Assembly (NCBI RefSeq): GCF_921293095.1
Contig: NC_060254.1
Location: 62,046,069 to 62,110,068 of the forward strand
Length of the DNA: 64,000 bases
DNA from: Ischnura elegans
Lineage: Eukaryota; Arthropoda; Insecta; Odonata; Coenagrionidae
Reading direction: 5' to 3'
The translations under genes and the position numbers were made by a program. Below are positions 35,681 to 46,937 of the stretch, one piece after another. Position 1 is the first letter of the stretch. Each line of letters starts with the position of its first letter. The notes under the pieces are model-generated. The model ran no database searches. It saw nothing but the letters and a program-made list of their open reading frames with translations, and was not told the DNA's origin.

Positions 35681-37025
35681 AATTTTTTCATGGTAATCGC
35701 CTTACAAATGTTTGAAAAACAGGAAAAACGAAAACGCTTTTTTCAGACAAATTCTGTACTCTTAGTTCAAATTTCGATGAAGGAATCTATTGAATACTGG
35801 TCGTATATTTTAAAATATTTTTTCACCAGGAATAATATTAATGCAGCGAGCCTTTAAATACCGATAAATTTGAAGCAGCACGACTCTGCGTGAAAAGGCA
35901 TAATAACAATAGCATACTTTGACTAAAGGATTAACCCTTCACATTATCTTCTAGCGCCTTAAATTATTTTTTAAGCGATTTATGATTTCAAAATCTTACC
36001 AAGAAATTTTTAATGTTAGTAGTAACGATGATGACATAGTGATGACTTTAATAATCCTCATAAAGGGTACTAGTGATGAGATGAACAGGAAATAAAGCAA
36101 GATGGAAATGAGAGGTAAAAGGCTTTTAACAAGATAATCGAAAGGGCAGATTTAGTTTGCGGTGAGGGAGAGCGAACAACGTTTTCGCGTTTAGCGCGGA
36201 AGTACTGGCCATGAACAGCTTGGAAGTATAGAGAGGAAAATCAACGCAGAGAGTAAATATAACCAAGATATGGCATTAGCACTCGCTGCGGCCACATGAA
36301 ATATTTACCGAAGTTTCTCGCTTTTCGGATTTTTGGCATCAACGCGACGTCGAGTTAATTCACTGTGAGATTTTAATGGAGACTATTAACGAACACAGAC
36401 TCGGCCCTACGAGCTCCGAGCGAAAACATCCGGAGGGTGGCAAATTGCGTTAGTCTACGGCGCGAGAAATCAAAAAGGACGACGACTTTACATGAGAAAC
36501 ATTTAAGCTTAAAAGGGTATCATTAATAAATTAAAAAGGATGATGGAGGCATGACACGAAACTGAGTGAGAAATCACTATCTAAAAGGTTCTACGTTTTA
36601 AATTATGTCCACAATATTTTTTCACTTCTCGAAAATTAAAACCGAAAATAAAAAAATCCAAACTCCGGAAGCAAAAGCAGTATTCGATATATTTTCGAAT
36701 TTCACGCACATGAATACCCCAGTATCACGACGAGGAGTGATAAAAATTGAATGAAATGCTCTTGTTATATAAACAGAAACAATACTTTGATGATTATTTT
36801 TTTTAATCGCAACTAAACCAAACGAAATATATTTTGCGAAGGGAAATTTTACACGGTTTACACTATACCTAAGCATTCGGAATGCGAAATAATGATTAAA
36901 AAACGTTCAACGACATTTCCATTATCTAAGAATAAAGGCTTCAAATTTACCTGACACATGAAAATCTAGAAAAAATTTGTCTCAGAATAAAAATTACTCG
37001 AACAAAGAAATAAATTGAGTATTGT
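35681..37025. other. No gene recognised
   Basis: This is AT-rich background with a slightly purine-rich part around 36100-36480. Short open frames only. Confidence 0.4.
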
Positions 37026-37299
37026 GTCACCGCCAGGGCTGGGCAAAATACAGGCCGAGGAGTATTTGAAATACAAAATACAAAATACTGCACAAAATGT
37101 ATTTGAAATGCAAAATACCAAATACCTTGGACTTCAGTATTTGAAATACAAAATACAAAATAGTATTTTAAATACTTTTTAAAATACAAAATACACTTGT
37201 AAGGAAACTAAGACATCTTTTAAAAACTTCTAACACATAAATAAACATAAAAATTATAACATACACATATACATTTGAGATTTTTCAATATAAAAATTA

Positions 37300-37542
37300 T
37301 CAAATGTTGCTCTCTATGAATGAATTATTCCCCTTGAGGAATACAAGTTTTTCAAAAAGTTTGTCTGATAGAGATCCCCTCACAGGGGAATGGATAAACC
37401 CAGCAAGTGAGAATAGTCTTTCCACTGGTGAAGATGAGCATAGGCTTGCATTAAATCTGATGAACATTTTCTTAATATTCGGATAATTTTGTAAACTCGA
37501 CAGCGATTTGTTCTTGTCATTGAAATAGCTGACAACTTCCAA
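37300..37542 (-). pseudogene. hAT transposase C-terminal (dimerisation) domain
   Basis: The minus-strand frame reads YFNDKN..LSSLQNYPNIKK, then ASLCSSSPVERLFSLAGF, then LSDKLFEKLVFLKGN. This is the hAT family C-terminal dimerisation region (YP.I+..F....SSPVERLFS.AG......L....FE.LVFLK.N). The N-terminal zinc finger and the DDE catalytic core are not present. The stretch of the element beyond the nested insertion has no frame I can assign. It could no longer supply transposase. Confidence 0.8.
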
Positions 37543-37617
37543 TTTCCACTCCGAGAAATTTCATTTATTGAGTTCCGAAATTTATATTTTGATTGGAGAC
37601 AAATTGAAGACGTAATA

Positions 37618-38163
37618 CAGGATGTTTCAAAAAGGACTTTACAACTGAAATGTTGCAACAATTTTTAATACCACAGATTGATGAGGATGACCGGGAACGA
37701 AATGTTTTCTTTATGCGAGATGGCGCACCACCACACTATCTGACTGACGTCCGGGATTTTCTAAATGACCGTTTCCCAGGTCAATGGATTGGCCCTGATG
37801 CGCCAATTGCATGGCCCCCCCCGTTCCCCAGACCTGACACCACTCGATTTTTTCTTCTGGGGTTTCATAAAAGATATGGTGTATGTACCTCCTTTGCCAG
37901 CCACTCTAGCTGAACTTAGAGCAAGAATTTACGCTGCTGCTGAGCAAGTTACACCTGAAATGCTAGTGAGAGTCTGGGAAGAAATCGACTACCGATGGGA
38001 TGTCTGCAGAATAACCAATGGAAGCCACATAGAACATCTTTAGTTTAAGGTAAAAAAAAACTTGTTTTTTTCCTTTAAAATAACACCAAAACCAGCTCTG
38101 TACCTTGTTTAATAAAATTTATATGAATTTTCAAAGTTGTAAAGTCCTTTTTGAAACACCCTG
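37618..38163 (+). mobile_element. Internally deleted Tc1/mariner-superfamily element
   Basis: Inverted repeats of about 28 bases with one mismatch (CAGGATGTTTCAAAAAGGAC at the left, complement of CAGGGTGTTTCAAAAAGGAC at the right) are flanked by TA dinucleotides at 37616 and 38164. The 546-bp interior begins directly inside the C-terminal part of a transposase, so the N-terminal half has been lost. It is inserted in the hAT copy at 37034-38901 and is therefore younger. Confidence 0.88.
37650..38043 (+). pseudogene. Tc1/mariner-type transposase C-terminal fragment
   Basis: The fragment carries the second catalytic Asp in FFMRDGAPPHYLTDVRDFL and the third acidic site in RSPDLTPLDFFFWGFIKD. Between them is GQWIGPDAPIAWPP. 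It ends with LPATLAELRARIYAAAEQV and then a stop after HIEHL. The reading frame shifts by one base at a C run (about 37816-37823). The DNA-binding HTH region and first catalytic Asp are absent. About 36 residues separate the two acids if the SPD Asp is used, and 41 if PLD is used, so I do not assign a DDxD subgroup. Confidence 0.85.
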
Positions 38164-38909
38164 TACATAGTCGTTGTGAGCTAGAGGTACCACATTCCAA
38201 GATTTTAATCTTAAATAACTTTCTAGACAGGATTTTTACATCTGAAGAGCATTTATTCTTCAACACAAAAAAGTCTCAAAATTCAACAGCATCAGGTGGT
38301 GATGTCAAGTTTTTGATTAACCTTGGTTGAAAATCATATACTTTCCTTGGATTGATTTTTTTCTTGCAAGGTAGAAGTTTCCGCAATGTCCTAAATAATT
38401 TCATTAATTTTGAGAAAATTCTTCATTTTGAATCTGGATTAGACATTGCGTAGCCCCTAGGCCACGAATAGCTTACCCTAGAGCCTGATGAAATAAAATG
38501 TTTTTAATGAAAATTGCTGGTGAAACATACCATCATTAACACATTGCTATTATTACGCTCCAAGTCGTCAAAATGCAAGCAAAATTTTACGTATAGTTCA
38601 GCATCAGCCACTAAAACGTACCCATACCAGGCATTAAACAACTTTTGCAAATTATTAGGGATGAGCTAAGTCTCAATGCCACTTCAGTAAATGTTTTAAT
38701 GCATAGTGTTACAAAGCTACTTCAAAAGTATTTTACAAATGTATTTTGTATTTTAGAAAAGTAAAATACCAAAAATTTGTATTTGAAATACAAAATACAA
38801 GATACATTCAGGCCGTGTATTTGAAATACCAAGCACAAAATACAAATGTATTTCAAATACGTATTTTAAAATACTTGTATTTGAAATACTGCCCAGCCCT
38901 GGTCACCGC

Positions 38910-39941
38910 CAAGTAATGAACGTATGTAACTTTAATAAGTGAATTCAAATTTACAAACCAGATTCCCAGCGAATAATAACATTTCCTTAACACAAACTTG
39001 GGCACTTACTCCTCTGAAATGCAAATTAATTTACATTAGTATCAATGCTACATTTGAAATAATTAAACACAAATGTAATAAAATCAAACGCAGAAATACG
39101 AATATTCAAATCAGTGAATCGCTGATTGCGCATACTTAGCATAGATATAATGACATAAAGCTAATGGCTAAAAGCTAAGGATAAAATCTAGTAATTTTAA
39201 AAGAATTTAATTATTCTTTTTGTAAACGTAGAACCTCGTCAACACTAACACAAACGTGAAAATTCATGGCCTATATGTTTTAAAATTGCATTACCGTTCT
39301 ATGATTATAGAATTTTTGAATTTACGAAAATTCTCAAATTAAGCTTCTTTCGTATTCGGAGAATGTAGGTAAGGAGTAAAAGGCAAATTAGCCACGTCAA
39401 GATTCTCCCCATCAAATATATTTCGCAGGGTCTAATCGAAAATATTTAAATGATCATGAAAGTATTGTTGTAGTGTTAATCACTAGAGTATTGCAATACA
39501 TTTTTATCACCCAACATCATTTTTCTTGTTTGTTAATGGTGGTTGATCCTCATTATGGTTGATCCTCATAAACGCCGGTACCATAAATAGGAGTTTCATT
39601 CCCCAGAACTTCCTAGAAGGCAAAATTTTATGATTGAGATAGGGGTGAATATTGTTAAGGATCTCTCTCTCTCTCCACTCTTTATTAACCGAAATGTTTT
39701 ATATGTTAGCGTAAGTAATATGTCACGAAAAACGACAGTGTACGACCGGTTGGGGGGGGGGACTAATGGGCCACCTTTATTCGGAATAAAATGGAATCAT
39801 GAAGGTCCAGCACTATAAAGGATGGAAAATGAAGCAGCCAGAGAAAAAGGAAGAGTAATGAAGAGCAATTCCACAAAGATAGCGTCCGAAGAAGTTACTA
39901 AGTCGAGGCACTGAAAGAAGGAAACGAATGCCCCCTTGGAT

Positions 39942-39975
<34 letters not shown>

Positions 39976-40673
39976 GGAAGCAATTTAAAACTAGATAGTG
40001 GCAGAAAGACAGGACTCGAGTGAAGGGCACGTTCACAGGGGTGAAGAAGCCACGGACCGCCACCACAGACAAAAAGACACTGGAGAATCCGCGACAAAAG
40101 AAAACTGCAACGATAAAAAATGGGTGAGAGAATAGACCAAACGTCCCCGTTTACTGCGATTTACACACTCACTCACGATGACAGCGAGAGAGAAAAGAAA
40201 GAGTCACACTCCTTAGGTAAACTACCGCGGCATCGCAGTTTAATTTTATTTCGCCTCCTCCTTTTTTCCCTCGTGCGACGGAGGAAAACTTCGCAAGATC
40301 CGGTGCGCGAGGAAGATAAACGCAAGAGGACGGGTTTGAGGCATAAAAAATGACAAGGAGAGTCGAGTGGGGGAAAAAGGTGTAAGGGGACATGGAATGA
40401 GAAAGAGGACGGGAGAAAGGGAACGTTGAGACTTGAGGGATGATTTGTGGCCACGAGAGTCGCGGCGAAAGGAAAGGAGAAAGGGGAGCGTGGAAGAAAA
40501 AAATATTTATACGCCAGTGAGGTCCACGAGGGTGGATGGCTGAAGACTCGCCCCACTATGCGACAATGTTAAGCATTGATCATAAGAACTTGGAAAAAGT
40601 AATTTCGTAAGCACACGTGTACGGATGCAAATTAATTTATACCAAGGATGAATTTTGCCTTGAAAAAATCATT
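38910..40673. other. No gene recognised; microsatellites and purine patch
   Basis: A G10 run lies at 39752-39761 and a (GA)n run at 39944-39972. The plus strand is G+A-rich from about 39780 to 40500, with overlapping low-complexity open frames on both strands. No motif is seen. Confidence 0.45.
39944..39972. repeat. (GA)n microsatellite
   Basis: About 14 uninterrupted GA units. It is the longest dinucleotide repeat seen in the window. Arthropod GAGA-factor-type proteins bind such runs, but no promoter is evident nearby. Confidence 0.85.
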
Positions 40674-40815
40674 TGGCGTAGCCGGAATTCGAACCCGTAT
40701 TTCCCAATTGCCGGTCGGGTATGCTACCAGTTACAGCACTAAGCCATTGCCTTCAAAGGCGAATCTCAGACTAGGTTAACCGAACAAGGTGTTGACGTCT
40801 CAAGTCTACACTGGC
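40674..40815 (-). mobile_element. tRNA-derived SINE (family 1)
   Basis: On the minus strand, TGGCTTAGTGCTGTAACTGG looks like an A box, and GGGTTCGAATTCC a B box about 50 bases later. This is tRNA-like spacing with an insertion in the D-arm part. It is the best-preserved of three related copies (others at 1365-2005). A cloverleaf is not complete, so it is not a tRNA gene. Confidence 0.6.
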
Positions 40816-41104
40816 ACAGGAGAAAGAAGTCGTGCTTACTAAATAAATAGTAAGTATCTTTAGTTTACTTGACGTAACTGTGAGAGTGAAAACTCCTGAA
40901 GTGCGTCTGTTGGTCCACCACAACTTAAAATGGCGCAACTCGTCTGAGGAATATAATTAGTAGAAAAAACTAAATTTTTCTTTAAATTAATCAGTAGCAA
41001 AGAAGGCATATTTCTCTGAATGAAAACATTTAATGATATAATTATAATCATACCACCGAAATCAACACTAATGGCCTATTACATAGGAGTTTTTCAACAT
41101 GTTA

Positions 41105-41240
41105 ACAATTACATGAGCACAAAATTCCATACCCTGGACAGGAGTAGTCTACCCAAGCGGGACTCGAATCCAGGACCTCTTGTTTGGCAGATGAGGACTT
41201 CAAACCGTTGCTATCGACGCCGGCCATGGTGACGATCGAG
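41105..41240 (-). mobile_element. tRNA-derived SINE (family 2)
   Basis: The minus strand carries TGGCCGGCGTCGATAGCAAC and, 45 bases on, GGATTCGAGTCCCGCTTGG, a good B box. The head differs from the other SINE heads in this window. The downstream body is short and AT-rich. Confidence 0.6.
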
Positions 41241-41439
41241 CTAACGATCTTTTAGTTAACATTTTGACTGCTCCTGTATATAAAAGTTAAGTTACGACTT
41301 AACGGGGCTTAGGGAGAGAAACCTGAGAAGATTTTATCAATAGTATTCGCCGGGTAGGCTAACGATCTTTTAGGGAACTTGTTGACTGCTCTTGCACATA
41401 ACAAGTTCCAGGTCCGATAGAAACGTCCAGGTCCGATAG
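41241..41439. repeat. Local direct repeats
   Basis: GCTAACGATCTTTTAG...TTGACTGCTC occurs at 41240 and 41358. CAGGTCCGATAGAA occurs twice at 41409-41440. AAGTTAAGTTACGACTTAAC at 41284 recurs with one change at 41640. This suggests repeated local duplication within a SINE-like body. Confidence 0.6.
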
Positions 41440-41640
41440 AAGCGATAAATTAAGAGAGATGTTTTGCCGAACGGATAGATATGGGAATTCGTTTTTCCCC
41501 CGAACCATAAAGGACTTTAATAAACGCTAGTCCTAACTTCGTTAGAGCACTTCATTTTTTTTAACTGTAAACGGCTGGTGTCCTAACATCCCCTGCCACA
41601 CGCCTTTTAGGCGGCTTGCGGGGTATAATGTAGATGTAGA
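41440..41640 (+). repeat. Dispersed repeat, copy related to 7680-7840
   Basis: It contains GGAATTCGTTTTTCCCCCGA, AAAGGACTTTAATAAACG, GGTGTCCTAACATCCC, and a short GCC..TTTT..GGC hairpin followed by TGTAGATGTAG. It aligns with the reverse complement of 7680-7840. It lacks terminal inverted repeats, and a retroposed SINE-type unit is most likely. Confidence 0.6.
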
Positions 41641-42339
41641 AGTTAAGTTACGTCTTAACGGGGCTCAAGAGCAAGGGTGAGGGTGGATAAGAAAGGGGAC
41701 GAGGAAGAGGAAAGGATGCGTTAAGCCTCCACCAGGGACGCTGAGTGAAAACGAAGAAGTTACCGTGAGGGGGAGTGAGCCATAGAGAAGGAACTCGATG
41801 GAGTGAGCTTGAGGACACCGGATAAGGGAAGAGAGGGCTTTCTCACTCCATGTATCCGTGCCACTCACACCCCCGCCATTTGCCGAGAGGAATCCGCGTC
41901 GCGGCGGATGATAACTCACCACCCTGGACGGCGGAAGTAAAGAGCAGTCGTGCCTTGTCATGGGTGACAAGGAAACAAACACGCGAGTTTGAAAACATAC
42001 TCGAAATAATGAATTACGTATGAAATTTCAAATAAAATTCAGGGTATTAAAACTTCATAGGAGATTTTGCCCTTAATTTGAAAAAAATTACAATGAAATT
42101 TTGAAAAAAAGCCTTTGTGCCACTGTGCCGAAGCTACACCCATGGTTTTATACAGTATTACCTCATAATGATAAACAGCAGAGCTCACTGTCCTATTTGA
42201 TTCTAACATTGTAGCCAGTAAAAAAAACTTTCGGTGGCCTTCAAGTAAATCCATTGTTACATCTTTTAGATTTTGATAGCTCCGACACCATAATTTTGGA
42301 AACTCAATTTTTTCTCAAATTCTAACTCAATTTTGGAAT
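41641..42339. other. No gene recognised
   Basis: A G+A-rich patch at 41660-41960 holds an open frame on the minus strand without motifs. The rest is AT-rich. Confidence 0.4.
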
Positions 42340-42680
42340 TCCTCATCATCATCACTGGTCAACTATCTTAAGATTGGTTTGAGGCAGCTCTTCAGTAAAT
42401 TCTATTATCTGTTTATATTTTCACACCTACGTATTTCTTCTCTTTCACATCCTCCTTTATCTGTTATATATATATTTTATTCAAGCTCTTCCTTTTCCGT
42501 TCTTGCCATCTACTTGTCTTTCGAAGATTGTCTTCATCAGGCCATCATGTCCCAAGATATGGCCTATCAGTTTGTTCTGTCTTCTTGTTAAGGTTTTCAT
42601 GAGGCTTCTCTTATATCCTACTCTTCTTCGGACTTCCTCATTACTAAGTCGGTCGATCCATTTGAATCTCATCATTCTTC
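42340..42680 (-). pseudogene. LINE ORF2 C-terminal fragment with 3' tail
   Basis: The minus-strand peptide includes WIDRLSNEEVRRRVGYKRSL and RQNKLIGHILGHDGLMKTIF. It is closely related to the fragment at 52925-53258. Downstream, AACCAATCTTAAGATAGTTG and GTGATGATGATGAGG match the 3' end of that copy. The fragment is 5' truncated, as usual for target-primed retroposition. Confidence 0.7.
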
Positions 42681-43319
42681 TGCAGCACTACATTTCGATG
42701 GCATTGATTTCTACAGAAAAAGAAACGGGTAAGACCTAAAAATATTTCCTAAAAATAAACTAAGGCGCAAATTTCAAAAGGATAAGTTTTTAATTAATTA
42801 AGGTAACTCTGTCTCAAATTAACGCTCTATTTTGAAGAATGTCAAACAAAACATTCATAGATAGGAGCTATAAATGTAACGTGTCCTGAGAGCAATGGGT
42901 TTCCAACACTCGCCGTACGCTGACCAACTATGCATGCACGATGCGGCTGATGACTCGATATGCAGTGAATCCAGCATTTCTGTTCGATAATGAAATCCTT
43001 ATCGTAAAAGGCAAACGTTACAGCTAGACCCTATCTCGAGTAATTAATCCATGTCGGAGCGCCGCTAGCCACGGTAACAACACGATCCCAAAAACAATGC
43101 AAGCACGAAACTGATTAATGCAGCAAATGGGCCTAGGTATAAGATACCTTTCAAAGGCACAAAGCGAAGAGCATTTATGTATCTCCGCTCATTAAATTAC
43201 TCTCAGTCATCGTAAATGGAGAGAACGCAAATTGTGAAATGAAAACATGACCCAAATTGTGTTATCGGACGTGTTCAATTTCTATGTATATCGTGTAATC
43301 CAAATACGATTAGAATGAA
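42681..43319. other. No gene recognised
   Basis: Mixed-composition sequence between two LINE-derived segments. No repeat partner or exon was seen. Confidence 0.4.
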
Positions 43320-43577
43320 CAAATAAATATTTCAACGGTAAGGTGTTACTTTTTCATATTTTTTAAATTTGTTTATAAACACATTACAATACATCAAAAA
43401 TACATATCTCAAATATTAAAAAATATATAATACATTAAAAACATTCCCTTTACAAATTCTTAACACGCTTTTCACTATATAACCAACACATATTCTGACT
43501 TATTGGGCAAGAAAAGATAAAAGAGAAAAACCCTGATATTACAATATTTTAAGAATAAAAAAATATTTTTACAATTA

Positions 43578-43619
43578 GGAGACCTTCTGAGCCAAAACAG
43601 GCTCATCAGCAGGTTCTCC
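43578..43619 (-). ncRNA. Stem-loop in LINE 3' UTR
   Basis: On the minus strand, an outer stem GGAGA(A)CC/GGTCTCC encloses TGCTGAT, then an inner hairpin GAGCC-TGTTTT-GGCTC, then AGAA. It looks like a two-helix recognition element. It resembles a hammerhead (CTGATGA, stem, AGAA) but lacks the GAAA box. A role in recognition by the element's own reverse transcriptase is an inference from known LINE 3' UTR hairpins. Confidence 0.55.
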
Positions 43620-43691
43620 ATAATTCATTTACAAGAAGTTAAAAACATCGAAAAACAATGAAAGAAACGATAAAAAACTTATGTCTTAAAA

Positions 43692-44085
43692 TTAAAAATT
43701 AAAGTCCTCAAGTAGATAATTTAAAAGTTTACTTTTGACATCCGAATATGTGGTTAAACCATGCATTTCTTTAGGTAATTTGTTAAACAATTTAGGAACA
43801 CTAACCACCATTTTGTTTTCACCGTATTGATTGAAGCATTTGGGGATTTTATATTGGTATAGATTCCTCTTTTCCATTTTATGAAAATTGTCTTTCAGTG
43901 TTTTGTATTTATTGGAAAAATAATTATCTATTACTAAAATATAGGTTAGAAGTTTTTCGAGTGGTAGTATTCTTAGTGTTTTATAGAAATTATTTGTATC
44001 GTGAGAGTCTGAGTTAGCTGACAAATTATTATCATTTTTTTTGTGGTATGCAATCGCTTTGATGATCCGGTTTTGTGTATAGTTT
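43692..44085 (-). pseudogene. LINE ORF2 C-terminal region
   Basis: This is the third in-frame piece of ORF2. After the second frameshift it continues NRIIKAIAYHKKN, then MSANSDSHDTNNFYKTLRIL, and ends KLFNKLPKEMHGLTTYSD followed by LLNYLLEDFNF and a stop. The final LFN.LP......S.....L..YL pattern is the usual end of CR1/Jockey-type ORF2. The encoded part follows the reverse transcriptase thumb and has no known catalytic residues. Confidence 0.75.
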
Positions 44086-45240
44086 TAATTTATGTACCCT
44101 ACAGGTTTTACCCCAAATAGTAACGCCATATCTTAATATTGATTCAGCAGTTGCGAAATACAACATCTTTTTAACTTTAATATGCAAAAAATCTCTAATA
44201 TGATACATTTGATAACTAACCTTTCGTAATTTACTACATATCTTCTCACAGTGTTCCCTAAATTTGAATGTCTGATCTATTATGATACCGAGATACGTAT
44301 ATTGTGTTACTTGTTCTAATTTGTTGCATTTACACACAGACTTGGTTATTTCAGTATGCAGGCATTTATAATCATGTATTGTTATGTGAATCTGTTGAAC
44401 GTTAGCTGCATTATTGGCTATGGACATAACTTTGGACTTCTTCATGTTGATGGAGAGGTCATGGTCATGTGACCATTTTGTTAAGTTATTTACATCATTT
44501 TGCAAGTAGGCAATGGCAGTATTTAAATCTCTATGAGCAGATATCAATACAACATCATCAGCATAAAGTAAAATATTACAATTTAAAATACATTTAAATA
44601 TACTATTAATATACACAGTAAAAAGGATTGGTCCTAAAATAGAACCTTGAGGTACACCATATTCTACATTTCCTTGGTTTCCAATACAGTTTTTAAATTT
44701 CACCCTGATACTCCTCTGCAGGAGATAGCTTCTAAACCATTTCAGGATATACCCTCTAATTCCAATATCCTGCAGTATATGCAGCAATGTGGGCAAATTG
44801 ACAGAGTCAAAAGCTTTTTTATAATCCACATATGTGACTACTACTTTATTATTCTTATCAAGGTTGGTATTTATTATGTCGGCAAAATTTTCAAGTGCAT
44901 CTTTAGCTCCTCTACCTTCCACAAATCCATATTGGTAGTCTGAGATTATTTTATGTTTTTTCAAGAAATTTGTTAGATACTGTGCCACGTATTTCTCCAT
45001 AATCTTATTGATAGTTGGTAGCAGGGAGATAGGTCTGTAATTCGCAAAATTTTTGTAGGATCCACCTTTATAAATAGGTCTAACCAATGCAATTTTTAGC
45101 CCATCAGGCACTATACCTTGGGTAATGCTTCTTTTTACAAGAGTAGTTATAATAGGAAGAAGTATAGGGTTTGCCTTGATATCTCTGATTCTGATTCTAT
45201 CTTGACCAGGTCCCTTATTTTTAAGCTCTTTTATAATTTT
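44032..45240 (-). pseudogene. LINE ORF2 reverse transcriptase domain
   Basis: The reverse transcriptase primes cDNA on nicked target DNA. Visible blocks in order are NYRPISLLPTINKIMEKYV, YQYGFVEGRGAKDAL, YVDYKKAFDSVN (motif A with catalytic Asp), GVPQGSILGPILFTVYIN (motif B), LLYADDVVLIS (motif C, YADD), and SINMKKSKVMSI. The polypeptide joins the endonuclease through IKELKNKGPGQDRI, which is read only after a one-base shift in an A run at about 45240. A second shift near 44090 separates the C-terminal piece. Catalytic residues are intact, so decay appears recent, but the element cannot make one ORF2 protein. Confidence 0.85.
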
Positions 45241-46661
45241 TTAATGATATCTTCTGTGGGTTCCGGTAAATAAATACTACATAAGTTATGGAAATGAATG
45301 TCATCATAAAATTTCTGTCCACAAGTACATTTAGTCTCTTCACTTCTTATTAAAAATTGTTTCAAAAACTTATTACATATTTCTTGCTCATTAAAATCAT
45401 TAGCTAAGTGGCTAAATATTGTATCATCATTACATCTGCTAATATTCCTACCTGTCATTCTATTAATTTCATTCCAAAGTGTCCTATTATCTTGTATATT
45501 TGATACCTTTGTATTCAAGTGATCAATTTTTGCTTTCCTAATATGTTTCACAGTTTTATTTCTTATGGTTTTATAATTTTCTTTGAGAAAATTATTTCTG
45601 GGGCTATTTTTCCATTTTTTAAAGGCCTTATCTCTTTCTAATATTAATTTGTAGATAGTTTCATTCATCCATTTATTTTCTTTCCTTCGCCCTATAGGCT
45701 TGAAGGTTACCTTTGATTTTTCATAAATGTCATTGAATATCAGACTAAGTTTTGCAAACATAATATTTGGGTTGTTCTCCTCCACTACAGTGCTCCATTT
45801 ATAATCATTTATTTGTAGGTCCACCCTTCTATTGTCAATATATTCTATTTCCCTATGTCTATAATTTTTACAATCAGCTGACTGACCCAGACTTGTTTTT
45901 TTCTTTTGGTCTATGAAGGACACACCGATTAAGTAGTGATCTGAAAGTCGATGTCTTATCATAAAACTGTTAACTAAGTTAGAATGTCCATTAAAATGTA
46001 TATGATCTATACATGATTGAACCAGATGACCGTCTTTGATCTCTTCCCTTGTATATGCATTAATTAATGACAGGTACCCATGTGACAAAAGAAGTTCTTT
46101 ATATTTTACAGTATTTGCACAGTGCTTATTTTTAAGGTTTATGTTTATGTCACCTATGATGATGGACTTCTTGTTTTTGGACATATTGACAATGTTTTCT
46201 AGCTCCTGTAGGAAATGCAAAACATTTTGATCAGGAGGCCTATATATAGCCATTATTTTTATAGTTTTACCTTTTATATTTAGGGTTCCTATAATTGATT
46301 CCGAATTTATCATCTTAAAGTTTTCATCAGTGAACTTAAAATCTTGTTTTATGTACAGTAGAATACCTCCACCTCTTCTACCTTCCCTTAGTGAGGAGTA
46401 GACATTAAAACCATTTATTTTGTATACGAAAGTTTCATCAGTTGTGATGTTCACTTCTGTTAAAATGACCCCAGCAACTTCTTTTTTTATACATAGCTTT
46501 TCAAGTAAAACAAGGAAAGAATCCCAATTTTTTTTAATCGACCTTATGTTCAAATGAACTATGGTGAATTCCTCATCAGTAGTTTTCTTACATGGGACAT
46601 CCAATACATTTTCATGCGCTTCAAATTCAATACAAGGACTCTTGATATAGGAATAATCCAT
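45231..46661 (-). pseudogene. LINE ORF2 endonuclease domain
   Basis: The first 476 residues of ORF2 begin MDYSYIKSPCIEF. Apurinic-type endonuclease motifs appear in order: FTIVHLNIRSI (catalytic Asn), ILTEVNITTD (catalytic Glu), YSSLREGRRGGGILLYI, MAIYRPPDQN, IIIGDININL, LINAYTREE, SCIDHI, and RLSDHYLIGVSF (catalytic Asp and His). This enzyme nicks target DNA to prime reverse transcription. The region between endonuclease and RT, with KRKENKWMNETIYKLILERD, is the usual linker. The frame closes at 45231 because of the shift described for the RT piece. All endonuclease signature residues that I can check are present. Confidence 0.85.
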
Positions 46662-46799
46662 TACAGCTTTTGAATTTGTAATTACCCTTCAAAACAAAAT
46701 AACCAGATAAGTTAAAGATTTAAAAATATTTTTTCATTTGTTATTCTGACAGCCTCTGAGAAGGATAAATCAGTATTATTTATAATCTAGGTATTTATA

Positions 46800-46937
46800 T
46801 TAGAGATGTTTTTCAATTTCCTCTATTGTTGAGATTTTAAGAATCGTTGAATTTTCATCTTTTTTAACCAGTACCTTCCCATCTTTATACCATACATATT
46901 TATATCCATATTCTTTTGCTTTAACTTTCACATTCCA
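46800..46937 (-). pseudogene. LINE ORF1 C-terminal end
   Basis: The minus-strand frame reads WNVKVKAKEYGYKYVWYKDG, then KVLVKKDENSTILKISTIEE, then a stop. This matches the A+...YKYVW..+GK+.V+K....+..I.....+ ending of ORF1 proteins from arthropod Jockey-type elements with an FP-like domain. The N-terminal part of ORF1 is lost, so the copy is truncated upstream near 46980. The stop lies about 140 bases before the ORF2 start. Confidence 0.65.

Larger units (their letters stand above)
37034..38901 (-). mobile_element. hAT DNA transposon, deleted, with nested mariner-type element
   Basis: Terminal inverted repeats CAGGGCTGGGCA (37034) and TGCCCAGCCCTG (to 38901) are flanked by a perfect 8-bp duplication GTCACCGC (37026-37033 and 38902-38909), the hallmark of hAT insertion. 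Inside both ends are long subterminal arrays of TATTTGAAATACAAAATA-type words, probable transposase-binding repeats, in inverted orientation. The minus strand keeps the transposase dimerisation domain (37300-37540). Without the nested 546-bp element, the copy is about 1.3 kb, too short for a full hAT transposase. Confidence 0.88.

Noticed and set aside
40674..40760. tRNA gene on the minus strand
   Set aside because: The D-arm region carries an insertion and no cloverleaf forms. Related copies at 1365-2005 show it is a repeat.
43578..43619. Functional hammerhead ribozyme in the LINE 3' UTR
   Set aside because: The sequence after stem II is AGAA rather than GAAA, and the first bases of the hairpin pair where the hammerhead core should be single-stranded.
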